A DNA stretch of 64,000 nucleotides from Winslowiella toletana (GTDB lineage: Bacteria > Pseudomonadota > Gammaproteobacteria > Enterobacterales > Enterobacteriaceae). The position numbers were made by a program, and so were the translations under genes. The notes beneath the pieces were generated by a model. The model saw nothing but the letters and a program-made list of their open reading frames with translations, was not told the DNA's origin and did not search any database. This document shows, one piece after another, positions 9,099 through 17,952 of the stretch. The stretch spans positions 2,294,001 to 2,358,000 of the forward strand of contig NZ_JAGGMQ010000001.1 of the NCBI RefSeq assembly GCF_017875465.1, written 5' to 3'. Position 1 is the stretch's first letter, and every line of letters starts with the position of its first letter.

Positions 9099-9369
9099 TG
9101 GGATCGGTGCTCTCGGATTTTAGCTGTGGGTTCGTCGCATTCTTATCGGAATGGTTACCCTCGGCAACGAACGAAAGCGCATAAGCTAACACAAAATGTT
9201 ATTAGCCATCCAGACATCCAGACACAACAGAGAAATCGCGAGGATTAAATCATAATTAGCAGAATGAATCGCGCGGTAAACGGCCAGAAGCCGACAGGAT
9301 ATGCTGGTGTCGGCATTCTGATACATGCAGGGAATAAATGGGATTTCTGAAAAAGAGCGGAAGTTATGT

Positions 9370-9780
9370 TCATTGAGAAACCGGTATCAGCTGTTTCTGG
9401 TTCTTCTCCCCGACTATTTTAAAACGGGTGACAAATCCGCGATTAGAGGGGTAAACGCCCTTATCAATTTTCTGTTGTGAGGCCATATTGATATGCCAGG
9501 TATAGATTTTACCCGCTTCCCAGTTGTAATGCGGTGCTGGCAGGCACTCTTCACTACTGACCTGAAGCTGCGGGACGAACTCTTTTACCGTGCCATGCTG
9601 AACATCATTGCCTTCATAAATGAACAGAGACATGACCTTTTCATCGCCTTCTGGCATCACCTTAACGCAAACATTATCATTAACGATGGCAGCACTGGCC
9701 GGGAGTTCCACAGGGACTGGATCGCCTGACTGGCACGCAGAAAGTAGCGAACAGGATGCAAGCAAAAATATTTTATTCAC
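9370..9780 (-). CDS. Small periplasmic lipoprotein, candidate immunity protein
   Basis: A 136-residue lipoprotein. The GTG at 9780 is preferred because AAAGG lies seven bases before it and it yields a compact lipoprotein signal with lipobox LSAC (Cys16, followed by Gln, which favours outer-membrane sorting). A longer reading from 9822 adds a basic leader. The mature part has Cys pairs and a beta-rich look (VCVKVMPEGDEKVMSLFIYEG, YNWEAGKIYTWHINM). From memory it resembles small lipoproteins annotated as putative type VI immunity proteins. It lies 100 bases downstream of the unknown gene at 9881-10477, same strand and both AT-rich, consistent with toxin then immunity order. That role is inference. 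Confidence 0.65.
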   Translation of the reverse strand: MNKIFLLASCSLLSACQSGDPVPVELPASAAIVNDNVCVKVMPEGDEKVMSLFIYEGNDVQHGTVKEFVPQLQVSSEECLPAPHYNWEAGKIYTWHINMASQQKIDKGVYPSNRGFVTRFKIVGEKNQKQLIPVSQ

Positions 9781-9880
9781 GTTATTACCTTTGTTTGAAG
9801 AACGCCGAAAGCACAGTTTCATACTTACTTTTTATATTGTTACCGGGCAAACAGAGTACATAAGTATAGCGGAAAGTTAA

Positions 9881-10477
9881 TTACTCCTGACGCTTCTTCA
9901 CATCAATATAAAAATCGACTGCACGGTCATCATCCGGATTAACACGGCTTTTTACCTGATTTGCAACCAGTGAATGATCCTCCATAATTCTAAGTACTGT
10001 TTTACCAACGTCAGATTTAAACAACCCTTCAGATAATTCACTCCCAGATTTATCATAAGTTTCACACAATGCACCAGGATTAATAACCTCTCTCAGTTTT
10101 ATAGTTTCTGGCAAAGCACGAAAACCATTTTCTTCAGAAATCTTTTTAACATGATATGCAATCACATCATTGGTGTAATAAGGAACACTCTTTGTTTCAC
10201 GATACATTTCAGTCAATGTCCATTTAATTGGTTTAACTTTTGTTTTAAACCGATTCTCCAAAAGACGGCCTTCAGGTGTATGTAAGTCGCTTGAGCGGAT
10301 TGTGTTACCATTAATTTCGTGTTTAAAATTTTTCGGATCATCAATGTATAATAATGCAGATTTTAATGGGGAATTATATACTTCTTTAATTTTACTAGAT
10401 AACACTGAATCTGCTTTGGTGGGTGGCGAAACCACCTCATTGGAACATGCCATTTGATTTAACCCACTAATATCCAC
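9881..10477 (-). CDS. Unknown 198-residue protein, candidate effector partner
   Basis: No family was recognised. The protein is 198 residues long, hydrophilic and lysine-rich, without signal peptide or membrane segment. It starts with GTG at 10477, with AGAAGG nine bases upstream. Notable stretches are SALLYIDDPKNFKHEINGN, a central WTLTEMYRETKSVPYYTNDV and a C-terminal NPDDDRAVDFYIDVKK. Base composition is clearly AT-richer than its neighbours, which points to horizontal acquisition. It is immediately upstream of the lipoprotein gene at 9370-9780. A secreted antibacterial effector with that lipoprotein as its immunity partner is the working guess. Confidence 0.6.
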   Translation of the reverse strand: MDISGLNQMACSNEVVSPPTKADSVLSSKIKEVYNSPLKSALLYIDDPKNFKHEINGNTIRSSDLHTPEGRLLENRFKTKVKPIKWTLTEMYRETKSVPYYTNDVIAYHVKKISEENGFRALPETIKLREVINPGALCETYDKSGSELSEGLFKSDVGKTVLRIMEDHSLVANQVKSRVNPDDDRAVDFYIDVKKRQE

Positions 10478-10657
10478 AACAGATTACCTTCTGACAATTA
10501 AAAGGATTTTAATTATCGTCACGTTTGCAAAAAAATCTATCAAAAAACGCCCACTTATTATTTATGAGGATAGTTAATATAAGGTTAGAAATTTCTGAAA
10601 GTCTGCATAATACCCTGATAAAACATCATCATGCCAAATTTTCAAAGGTAGTCGAAA

Positions 10658-10735
10658 ATGAGGCGTAAAGCATCTTTAATTTCACTCACAGGCGTTCTCT
10701 GCTTTGGCATAACCGAGGACCTCACGAAAAGATAA
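10658..10735 (+). other. Possible 25-codon reading frame in an AT-rich gap
   Basis: An ATG preceded by AAAGG opens a 25-codon frame that begins with a basic, then hydrophobic, stretch (MRRKASLISLTGVLCFG) like a signal peptide and then stops. It may be the 5' remnant of a lost exported protein or chance. The remainder of the 401-base gap 10478-10878 holds only the chemoreceptor terminator. Confidence 0.2.
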
Positions 10736-10809
10736 AAATGAGGGCAGAAAAGCCATGGATTTACCCTCAGAAAGCGCAAGAAATTGCACAGCGAATTGAT
10801 GATATAAAA

Positions 10810-10844
10810 CCTCTAATCCTGATTAATCTATCGAGGATTAGAGG
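10810..10844 (-). terminator. Rho-independent terminator of the chemoreceptor gene
   Basis: A perfect 11-bp stem (10810-10820 with 10834-10844, CCTCTAATCCT arm) and a 13-base loop. On the minus strand the stem is followed by TTTTAT. It lies 34 bases past the chemoreceptor stop codon. Confidence 0.75.
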
Positions 10845-10878
10845 CTTAGTCTATTTTGAGCGGGGACTATTTCAGCGA

Positions 10879-12819
10879 TTAAAACGTTTCCCAGTTGCTG
10901 TCATCACGCGCGATGCCAGGTAACGGTACGCGTCTGGCGATCGGCAACGCAGCGACAACCGCTGTCTGCGGCAGCGCGCCTGCGCTGGCGGCAAAGCGGA
11001 ATACCGATACCGCCTGCGACAGAACTTTTGCCTGCTCTTCCAGCGAAGAAGCGGCAGCAGCGGATTGCTCGACCAGCGCCGCATTCTGCTGGGTGGTGTT
11101 ATCCATCTCCACCACGGCGGTCGAAATCTGGTTGATACCGCGGCTCTGCTCGTCAGAAGCTGAGGCGATCTCCCCCATAATATCGCGCACATTGGTTACC
11201 GACTGCACAATGTCCTGCATGGTCACACCGGTGTTTTCCACCAGTTTAGCGCCGCTGTTCACTCGCTGTACCGACTCGGCGATCAATCCTTCAATCTCTT
11301 TTGCCGCCTGCGCTGAGCGCTGGGCCAGATTGCGCACCTCACTGGCGACGACCGCAAAACCGCGTCCCTGCTCACCGGCGCGTGCAGCTTCTACCGCCGC
11401 ATTCAGCGCCAGGATATTGGTCTGAAAGGCGATGCTGTTAATTACCGTGGTGATATCACCGATGCGTTTTGAGCTGTCTGAAATCTGCTGCATGGTTTCC
11501 ACTACCGCTTTCACCTGCTTACCGCCGTTCTGCGCGGTGGTCGACGCTTCCGCCGCCAGTTTGCTGGCGTGATGAGCATTGTCAGCATTCTGTTTTACCG
11601 TGGAGCTCAGCTGCTCCATACTGGCCGCCGTTTGCTCCACTGCCGCCGCCTGCTGCTCGGTGCGTGAAGAGAGATCGGTGTTACCGGCGCTGATTTCTGC
11701 TGCCGCATGGCTCACCTGGCCGACGCCGGAACGAATTTCACCAATCATATTGCGCAGATTATCGCTCATCCTGCCAACGGCGCTCATCAGCAGCCCCAGT
11801 TCGTCACGGCGTGTGGTATGCACCACCGCAGAGAGATCGCCCTGCGCAATACGCTCGGTGGCGCCCAGCGTTTCACGCAGCGGACGGGTAATCTGGCGGG
11901 TAATGGCGAAGGCGATAGCGATGCCCACCACCAGCGCGGTCAGGCTGATAATCACTATCATCAGGATGGCGCTGTGAACACTCTCCTGGGTCAGATTCAG
12001 CTCGCGCTGCACCAGCTTTTCCACCATATCGTTCATCTCTTTGGCTTTCGCTACCATCACCGCGGCAGCCTGATGCTGCTGCTGAAATGCCGGAACATAA
12101 GAGAGCACACTGGCTTTGTAGCTAAGCAGGCGTTCACGCAGTGGCTGCAGTGTCTGTTCCTGCGCCGGTGTGACCAGGCTGGCAAAGATATCCAGCGTGG
12201 CAACCGCGCTATCCGCTGAAGCAGAGAGCTGCGCGGCGGTTTTGTCCGAAGGTCCGGCCACCACGCCACGCACTGCGTAATGCACATCCAGCAGCGCCAG
12301 ATCGAGCTTCAGCATCATCACCTGCATCTGTAAATCCGCGGTTGGCCCCAGCTCCTCTTTCAGCGCGAGAAACGCCTGCTCGCTGGCAGAGAGATTCCAG
12401 CTGCCCTTAATATCATTGCGTGTGTTTACCGCATTAACATAGTTAGCCTGTGCCTGCTGATACTCTTTCACCATCCCCGGAAAGGTATTTAGCCAGTCAC
12501 GCGTCGGGCCATTCCAGTAGAGCTGTGTAAACATCTGCTGAAACAACACCAGCGCATCGGCGATCTTCGCCTGGCTGTTGGCGATATCTTTATCGCGGTA
12601 GTTCAGCTGGTAGTTAGTCTGACTGTCGAGCGCTTCATTAATACGGCTACTGATCGCATGGCTGTAATCCACCTTATCAGCGCGATCTTTCACATCGCGA
12701 AACTTATTAATTCCGGTCGCTGCCACCAGCACCGCCAGCGCCAGAACCAGGCCAAAACCCACCGACAACTTTTTCCCAACCCGCAGGTTCTCAATGCCAC
12801 GTGCAAATGCGTTAACCAT
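10879..12819 (-). CDS. Methyl-accepting chemotaxis protein with helical periplasmic sensor
   Basis: A 646-residue chemoreceptor. Layout: short cytoplasmic N terminus, TM1 at about 19-35, a long all-helical periplasmic region to about 280 with the look of a helical bimodular (HBM/McpS-type) sensor, TM2 at about 285-310, a HAMP domain, then the signalling hairpin with the conserved tip [32 protein letters not shown]. It ends in NWETF, the pentapeptide that tethers CheR/CheB, so it is a high-abundance-type receptor able to adapt independently. HBM sensors known elsewhere bind TCA-cycle and other organic acids; the ligand here is not predictable. It is a single-gene unit with a sigma-28 promoter upstream and its own terminator. 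Confidence 0.93.
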   Translation of the reverse strand: MVNAFARGIENLRVGKKLSVGFGLVLALAVLVAATGINKFRDVKDRADKVDYSHAISSRINEALDSQTNYQLNYRDKDIANSQAKIADALVLFQQMFTQLYWNGPTRDWLNTFPGMVKEYQQAQANYVNAVNTRNDIKGSWNLSASEQAFLALKEELGPTADLQMQVMMLKLDLALLDVHYAVRGVVAGPSDKTAAQLSASADSAVATLDIFASLVTPAQEQTLQPLRERLLSYKASVLSYVPAFQQQHQAAAVMVAKAKEMNDMVEKLVQRELNLTQESVHSAILMIVIISLTALVVGIAIAFAITRQITRPLRETLGATERIAQGDLSAVVHTTRRDELGLLMSAVGRMSDNLRNMIGEIRSGVGQVSHAAAEISAGNTDLSSRTEQQAAAVEQTAASMEQLSSTVKQNADNAHHASKLAAEASTTAQNGGKQVKAVVETMQQISDSSKRIGDITTVINSIAFQTNILALNAAVEAARAGEQGRGFAVVASEVRNLAQRSAQAAKEIEGLIAESVQRVNSGAKLVENTGVTMQDIVQSVTNVRDIMGEIASASDEQSRGINQISTAVVEMDNTTQQNAALVEQSAAAASSLEEQAKVLSQAVSVFRFAASAGALPQTAVVAALPIARRVPLPGIARDDSNWETF

Positions 12820-12919
12820 TTTTATCTTTTATCCTTGTCTCAACTGCATAATGAGGATGGCGAAATGATGCTCTCTGCGTATGTAAATGTGATCGAGTTA
12901 TCACTTTCTGCCTTAATCT

Positions 12920-12947
12920 CTATCGGACATGGGAGGGATTTACTTTA
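12920..12947 (-). promoter_or_regulatory. Sigma-28 (FliA) promoter for the chemoreceptor
   Basis: On the minus strand TAAA is followed after 16 bases by TCCGATAG, close to the flagellar consensus TAAA-N15-GCCGATAA. It lies about 100 bases before the chemoreceptor ATG and fits flagellar-class expression. Confidence 0.65.
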
Positions 12948-13032
12948 GGGCGGTTAACGGATCGACGCTGGGGATGATCTGCTACTTAAGGGAATTTTCA
13001 GAATGAACAGGAACGTTTAATAATTAGCAGGC

Positions 13033-13064
13033 AATAAAAAACCGACGAAGCGCGCTTCGTCGGT
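13033..13064 (-). terminator. Rho-independent terminator of sodA
   Basis: A perfect 24-base palindrome (13041-13064, ACCGACGAAGCG arm) followed on the minus strand by a run of T (complement of 13034-13040). It lies 34 bases beyond the sodA stop codon. Confidence 0.88.
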
Positions 13065-13097
13065 TGGTTGTCACGAATTAACGTGCCGGGAAAAAAC

Positions 13098-13715
13098 TTA
13101 TTTAGCAGACGCGAAACGTGCTGCAGCTTCGTCCCAGTTTACAACTTCCCAGAACGCCTTGATGTAGTCAGGGCGTTTGTTCTGATACTTCAGGTAGTAA
13201 GCGTGTTCCCACACATCCAGACCAACAATCGGGAAGCCAGAAACGCCAGAAATCGCTTCACCCATCAGCGGGCTATCCTGGTTAGCAGTAGACACTACCG
13301 CCAGTTTGTCGCCTTTCTTAACCAGCCACGCCCAGCCAGAACCGAAACGAGTCGCGGCGGCTTTTTCGAATTCGGCTTTGAAAGCATCAACGCTGCCAAA
13401 ATCTTTTTCGATGGCAGCTTTCAGATCGCCCTGCAGGGAAGTGCCGGTTTTCAGGCCTTTCCAGAAGAAGCTGTGGTTTGAGTGGCCACCTGCGTTGTTA
13501 CGCAGTACGGTTTTCTTGTCTGCCGGAACCTGATCCAGTTTGGTGATCAGCTCATCAACAGGCAGACTGGCGAACTCAGTCCCCTCCAGCGCGGCGTTAG
13601 CGTTGTTGACATAGGTCTGGTGGTGTTTGGTGTGATGGATTTCCATCGTCTGCTTGTCGAAATGCGGTTCCAGTGCGTCGTATGCGTAAGGCAGGGATGG
13701 CAGTGAATAGCTCAT
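13098..13715 (-). CDS. sodA: Superoxide dismutase [Mn]
   Basis: Converts superoxide to peroxide and oxygen in the cytoplasm. The protein has 205 residues against 206 in E. coli SodA. Start 13715 ([20 protein letters not shown]) was chosen for family alignment and a GGAG nine bases upstream; an in-frame ATG at 13730 is further away. Metal ligands are in place: His in [13 protein letters not shown], His in NHSFFW, and Asp and His in [18 protein letters not shown]. The Mn-type [13 protein letters not shown] context separates it from FeSOD. It is monocistronic, with a strong terminator behind it. Confidence 0.97.
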   Translation of the reverse strand: MSYSLPSLPYAYDALEPHFDKQTMEIHHTKHHQTYVNNANAALEGTEFASLPVDELITKLDQVPADKKTVLRNNAGGHSNHSFFWKGLKTGTSLQGDLKAAIEKDFGSVDAFKAEFEKAAATRFGSGWAWLVKKGDKLAVVSTANQDSPLMGEAISGVSGFPIVGLDVWEHAYYLKYQNKRPDYIKAFWEVVNWDEAAARFASAK

Positions 13716-13782
13716 GTTCATCATCTCCATTAATGTTGGGCGGCGCTCTGAGTTTGTTTAGCACCGCGTAAGCAGTCGGATC

Positions 13783-13788
13783 ATTATA
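13783..13788 (-). promoter_or_regulatory. Likely -10 element of sodA
   Basis: The minus strand carries a perfect TATAAT about 70 bases before the sodA ATG. The -35 is poor. The AT-rich stretch 13806-13822 upstream vaguely resembles half of a Fur box, in keeping with Fur/oxygen control of sodA in relatives, but the match is weak. Confidence 0.4.
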
Positions 13789-13905
13789 GTTAAATAAATG
13801 ATCTTGAAAATGGTTATCAATGCCCCACCCCTCGTAAGGGTATTATTTTAACGGCTTTTTTTATCTTTATCGGGCGCCGTATTCGCCGCCCGCATCAGCC
13901 GCAGC

Positions 13906-15246
13906 TCAGCCCACCAGTGACGCCAGCGATTTATCCAGCGCGCCAACCAGCCAGTCGATATCGCCTTGCTGGAAAGCCAGCGGCGGACGCAGTTTCAGCA
14001 CATTCCCATAAGGACCGGCCACCGAGGTCAGCACATGGTTATCACGCAGCTTTTCAATCACATCCAGCGCCAGCTGCTTATCCGGCGTTTTGCTGGCACG
14101 ATCTTTCACCAGCTCGAAGCCGATAAACAGCCCCGCGCCGCGTACATCGCCGATGCACTCATATTTATCCATCAGCGTTGTCAGTTCAGCCAGCAGCTTG
14201 CCGCCAACAATACGGCTGTGCTCCTGCAAACCTTCCTCTCTAATCACTTTCAGTACCGCCTGCGCGGCAGCCATCGCTACCGGGTTGCCACCGAAGGTGT
14301 TGAAATAAGGAATTTCATCACTGAAAGCGGCGAGCACATCGCTTTTCGCCAGCAGTGCCGATACCGGAATACCGTTGCCCATCGGTTTGCCGGTGGTGAC
14401 GATGTCCGGCACCACATCATGGCGCGCAAAGCCCCAGAAGGCATCGCCGGTACGCGCAAAACCAGGCTGTACTTCATCGGCGATAAAAATACCGCCATTT
14501 TTATGCACGACCTCAATCGCCTGTTGCAGATAGCCTTTTGGCCCCGGCAACACACCGTCAGAGGAGAAGATAGAGTCAGCAAGGAAACCGGCAAATTTAA
14601 TGCCGTGCGCCGCCATATCGTCAATCTGCTGCTGAATTTGCGCCGCAAACCACGCGCCGAGATCTGGCGCATCAACACGATAGCGATCCGGCGGCAGCAC
14701 TAAACGGGTGGTCGCCGCCAGTGACTGGCCGCTGCCCAGCGCCGGGGACACGCCGGAAGTCAGGTCGCAGGTGCCATGGTAGGCTTCCTGACTGACAATA
14801 ATCCCGGTGCCGCCGCTAAATGAGCGCGCAACGCGGATCGCCAGGTCATTGGCTTCCGAGCCGGTACACATATACATAGCACGGTCGATCTCATCCGGCA
14901 GGGTACTTAGCAGATCTTCTGAGTAGTTAAGAATATTTTCATGTAAGTAGCGGGTATGGGTATTCAGCATACCCATCTGCTGATGCACCGCCTCAATCAC
15001 CGCCGGGTGGCAATGACCAATACTGGCCACGTTGTTATAGACATCAAGGTACTTATCACCTGCCGCATCCCACAGATATTGTCCTTTACCGCGCACCAGA
15101 TGCACTGGCTTGCGATAGAACAAACGGTAGGATTCACCCAGCACTTTGCTGCGTTTATCGGTGAGTTTGCGCACCTCGGCGTCTAAGCCGTCGGCGTGCT
15201 CCGCACGAAAACTGTTGGTGTCCATGATGGTCGAACGTGTTGCCAT
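13906..15246 (-). CDS. Class III pyridoxal-phosphate aminotransferase
   Basis: A 446-residue class III aminotransferase (fold type I). Visible motifs: YNNVASIGHCHP near the N terminus, the cofactor-binding CTGSEANDLAIRVAR, IADEVQPGFARTG, and the Schiff-base lysine in TTGKPMGNGIPVSA. The overall pattern is closest to the alanine-glyoxylate aminotransferase 2/ethanolamine-phosphate lyase group, so a beta-alanine, dimethylarginine or other omega-amine substrate is possible but not decidable. ATG 15246 is preceded by GGGAG at five bases. It is divergent from a DeoR-type regulator that probably controls it. A degenerate GC-rich inverted repeat (13872-13891) lies just past its stop codon. Confidence 0.85.
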   Translation of the reverse strand: MATRSTIMDTNSFRAEHADGLDAEVRKLTDKRSKVLGESYRLFYRKPVHLVRGKGQYLWDAAGDKYLDVYNNVASIGHCHPAVIEAVHQQMGMLNTHTRYLHENILNYSEDLLSTLPDEIDRAMYMCTGSEANDLAIRVARSFSGGTGIIVSQEAYHGTCDLTSGVSPALGSGQSLAATTRLVLPPDRYRVDAPDLGAWFAAQIQQQIDDMAAHGIKFAGFLADSIFSSDGVLPGPKGYLQQAIEVVHKNGGIFIADEVQPGFARTGDAFWGFARHDVVPDIVTTGKPMGNGIPVSALLAKSDVLAAFSDEIPYFNTFGGNPVAMAAAQAVLKVIREEGLQEHSRIVGGKLLAELTTLMDKYECIGDVRGAGLFIGFELVKDRASKTPDKQLALDVIEKLRDNHVLTSVAGPYGNVLKLRPPLAFQQGDIDWLVGALDKSLASLVG

Positions 15247-15327
15247 GGTAACTCCCGTTGCGAAATTAAGGTTTGGCCTGACGGCAAAGAAGCGGAAAAT
15301 TTCTGTTTAAGCTGACTTCATCATGGC

Positions 15328-15345
15328 GCATTTTGATAAAAATGC
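15328..15345. promoter_or_regulatory. Imperfect dyad in the aminotransferase/DeoR divergent promoter
   Basis: GCATTT and AAATGC arms in an 18-base imperfect palindrome (15328-15345) lie in the 188-base gap between the divergent genes. It is a candidate operator for the DeoR-type regulator; the evidence is position and symmetry only. Confidence 0.35.
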
Positions 15346-15434
15346 AACCAAATACACAAACGCAATAAAATACATATGCAGAGTGGTATACTGTCGCTTA
15401 AGCTGTCACGGAGTTGCAAAAAAGGAATAAAACC

Positions 15435-16211
15435 ATGCTGCAGGAAACGCGTTTACATCGTATTCGGGCGTTGTTAAGCACGCTGAACCAGGTCAGTACC
15501 GAGCGCATTATTAAAGAGCTGGGCATTTCACGCGAAACAGCGCGGCGCGATATTATCGAGCTGGAAGCGCTCGGCGTGGCGCGCCGGGTACATGGCGGTC
15601 TGGTTGCGCTGGATACCGCGCCCGAACCGCCGCTGACCGTACGCAGCGCCGTGCAGGCAAAAGAGAAGCGCGCCATTGCCCGCGCGGCGGCGCAGCGACT
15701 GCAATCCGGCCAGACGCTGTTTCTCGATGCAGGCAGTACCACCACCATGCTGGCGGACGAACTGCGCTCCATGTCCGGTTTAACCATTATCACCAACAGC
15801 CTGCATGCCGCCCTGAAGCTCAGCGCCGCAGAAGAACATGAGACGTTAAATAACGAAGTGATTTTACTCGGTGGCAGCATGATGGCGGGCGCACAGCAGA
15901 CGCGCGGCGAGTTAACCGTCGGCGAAATTTACCGTTATCGCGCCGATGTGGCGCTGTTGTCGCCGGTCGGCATCGACAGCAAAAGTGGCGCCAGCAGCTT
16001 TTATCCCCATGAAGCCGCGATTGCCCGCGCCATGACGCAACAGGCCACGCAGCTGATTCTGCTGGCCGATCACAGCAAGCTGGGCATCACCAGCCGGATG
16101 GTATACGCCACCAGCAGCGAGGTTAGCCTGCTGGTGACCGACAGCGCCGCGCCAAAACAGCCCGCCTTTGCCGCGTTGCAAAACAAGCTGGCGGAAATTG
16201 TTGTGGCTTAA
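15435..16211 (+). CDS. DeoR/GlpR-family transcriptional regulator
   Basis: A 258-residue regulator. It has an N-terminal winged helix (RLHRIRALLSTLNQVSTERIIKELGISRETARRDIIELEALG-ARRVHGG, the classic DeoR HTH with ARRD) and a C-terminal DeoRC sensor domain (FLDAGSTTTMLADEL, LLSPVGIDSKSGAS, LLADHSKLG). DeoR sensors usually bind a phosphorylated metabolite. ATG 15435 was chosen over upstream TTG 15414 because AAGGA lies eight bases before it. Its probable target is the divergent aminotransferase gene. The stop codon overlaps, tail to tail, the stop codon of the HNH gene (16208-16211). Confidence 0.9.
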   Translation: MLQETRLHRIRALLSTLNQVSTERIIKELGISRETARRDIIELEALGVARRVHGGLVALDTAPEPPLTVRSAVQAKEKRAIARAAAQRLQSGQTLFLDAGSTTTMLADELRSMSGLTIITNSLHAALKLSAAEEHETLNNEVILLGGSMMAGAQQTRGELTVGEIYRYRADVALLSPVGIDSKSGASSFYPHEAAIARAMTQQATQLILLADHSKLGITSRMVYATSSEVSLLVTDSAAPKQPAFAALQNKLAEIVVA

Positions 16212-16792
16212 ACCATTAAGAAATAGCGATAGGGGAACTCATCGATATGCAACTGATCACGCACCGCCAGAAATTTTTGCAACTCGCGACGCCTGGCCAC
16301 CTTGCGTGACGGTAAGTTCAGGCCATACAGCTCCAGGGTTTTTTCCGCCCGCTGCTGGTCATAGAGCGACAGTTCAGGCGACGGATGTAGCGTCCCGTCA
16401 GCAAAGTTACAGATAAAAAAGTGCTCAAAGCGGTAGTTGTGCTCATCCGGCTTGAGCAGCAGCTCGGTGTACTTTTCGCCTTTTGCACTCTGGCAGACAT
16501 CGCAGCACGGAAACAGATTCTCCCAGCTAAACGCCAGCTCCGGAAACGCACTTTTGGGGCGAAAATGCTCAAGGGTTTTGCGTCCTTCGTTACCGATAAA
16601 GCCATCGCAAAACGCACAGTGCTCCTGGGTGATCTTCAGCAGCGCATCACGCGTGGCGCGATAGCAGGTTTGCGAATACCAGCTAAATTTGGCTGCGGGA
16701 TTTTTAAGGCGTGCGGCGATATAGCGCTCGGTCCACTCCTGTCCACGAGCTTCAAGGCAGGCGGGGTATGCACTACGATTCATTTTAATCAT
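16208..16792 (-). CDS. HNH endonuclease, PtuB/TIGR02646-like (Septu-type)
   Basis: A 194-residue HNH nuclease. The zinc-knuckle HNH core is complete: C59-x2-C62, E75-H76 in LEHFRPKS, then SWENLFPCC and C97-x2-C100 followed by KGEKY. This 'EHFRPK...W-NL-C--C---K' pattern is typical of PtuB, the nuclease of Septu defence and of retron-associated HNH proteins. The start at 16792 has GGAG seven bases upstream. The gene follows the ATPase gene at 11 bases, so the two form an operon. No reverse transcriptase or retron RNA is visible. A role in phage-triggered DNA cleavage is inferred from family and pairing. Confidence 0.75.
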   Translation of the reverse strand: MIKMNRSAYPACLEARGQEWTERYIAARLKNPAAKFSWYSQTCYRATRDALLKITQEHCAFCDGFIGNEGRKTLEHFRPKSAFPELAFSWENLFPCCDVCQSAKGEKYTELLLKPDEHNYRFEHFFICNFADGTLHPSPELSLYDQQRAEKTLELYGLNLPSRKVARRRELQKFLAVRDQLHIDEFPYRYFLMV

Positions 16793-16803
16793 CCCTGATC
16801 TCC

Positions 16804-17916
16804 TTATCCTTTGATCCGCCGGTTCAGCTGGCGTAGCTCCATTTCTACGATGGTCTCCAGCTCTTCACCACGCTCACGAATTTTGTTGGCCAGCGCGGTC
16901 AGCTCACTATCGTTGTTCGACCGGCTTTGCAGGCAGTGATTGCGCTGCTGGTAAAACGCCTGCAACAGCGCTTCAGTCTCAACATCAAACTGCTCCTCAA
17001 CCTTAAACACCTCTTCGAGAATCAATTGATAACTTTTGCCCGCCGCCGCCGCCAGCGGAACGATCTCTTCCGGCTCCGCCGTATCACCGCGCGCCGCGCG
17101 CTGCGGATCCGGCAGGCAATAGATCCACGCATCCGCAACCGAGCCGACGACAAACGGCGAATGGGTGGAGATAAAGATTTGCGCGCCGGTCAGCAGTTTC
17201 TGCAACGCCGGCAGCAGGCGTCGTTGCCAGGTGGGATGCAGGTGGATATCGATTTCATCGAGAAACAGCAGCAGCGGCTGCGCAAATATTCCGCTACGGT
17301 AAAACGCCTCCAGTCTGGCGGTGAGATCGGTAATCCAGCCAAGCACCGATTTCAGCCCTTCCGGCAATAGCGTCAGACTGGCCGGTTTGCCATTGATTGT
17401 AAGGTTCAGGTTCAGCGCGCTATCAAGGGAAAATATCAGCTTTAATCCGCTGATCGCGGAGGCAAAATCAGTAATACGCTGCAGGATTTCATCCTGCTGC
17501 TGCTGTTGCTGGGTTTCTCCGGCAACCTGCATCAGCGCCGAGCGGGTGCGATTTTTAGTTATCCACGCGATAAAATCGTGATCACCGCAGGTATCCGCAA
17601 AAGACAAACAGTGGCTAAAAGGCTGTCTCAGCGCGGCGATACAGGCCGCCGGCTCGGTCTGCCTGGCGGTGTAAAAACCAGCGTCACCGGCAAAACGATA
17701 ATCGACGCGTGCATCATCGCCATAGCGCGGGTTATGGTGCGGCTCAGGTGTAAAGATGGCGGCTAAAGCCTGTAACAGCGTGCTTTTACCACAGCCATTT
17801 GGCCCGGTGAGAATATACATCTCAGCATGGTAATGTGCGCTTTCCGCTGCGGGAAAATCGAAGCGTGTATGGGCAAACACGCCAATGTTTTTCAGGGTAA
17901 TACTTTCCAGTCGCAT
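16804..17916 (-). CDS. AAA/SMC-like ATPase, PtuA-like partner of the HNH nuclease
   Basis: A 370-residue ABC/SMC-type ATPase of the AAA_15/AAA_21 kind. It has Walker A GPNGCGKST (38-46), a poly-Gln stretch (136-141), a signature-like LPEGLKS (184-190), Walker B LLLFLDEIDIHLHP (215-228) and an STHS switch (250-253). There is no TOPRIM domain, so it is not a complete OLD nuclease. The C-terminal 100 residues are helical and charged. It is shorter than PtuA proteins I know of. Being first in a two-gene unit with an HNH nuclease, it most likely senses infection or controls that nuclease; a housekeeping role cannot be excluded. Confidence 0.72.
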   Translation of the reverse strand: MRLESITLKNIGVFAHTRFDFPAAESAHYHAEMYILTGPNGCGKSTLLQALAAIFTPEPHHNPRYGDDARVDYRFAGDAGFYTARQTEPAACIAALRQPFSHCLSFADTCGDHDFIAWITKNRTRSALMQVAGETQQQQQQDEILQRITDFASAISGLKLIFSLDSALNLNLTINGKPASLTLLPEGLKSVLGWITDLTARLEAFYRSGIFAQPLLLFLDEIDIHLHPTWQRRLLPALQKLLTGAQIFISTHSPFVVGSVADAWIYCLPDPQRAARGDTAEPEEIVPLAAAAGKSYQLILEEVFKVEEQFDVETEALLQAFYQQRNHCLQSRSNNDSELTALANKIRERGEELETIVEMELRQLNRRIKG

Positions 17917-17952
17917 ATTTTCACTTCCATGTTGTGCAAATATTGCGCGATT

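Noticed and set aside
10738..10923. 61-codon frame on the plus strand next to the chemoreceptor gene
   Set aside because: It runs through the chemoreceptor's terminator hairpin and into its coding sequence on the other strand, and shows no family features.
13872..13891. GC-rich imperfect palindrome as a further REP copy
   Set aside because: It lacks the GTAG tag and the TTCT/AGAA loop, so it is only mentioned with the aminotransferase gene.
16208..17916. Retron with PtuAB effectors
   Set aside because: No reverse transcriptase gene or msr/msd-like structure lies near the ATPase-HNH pair.
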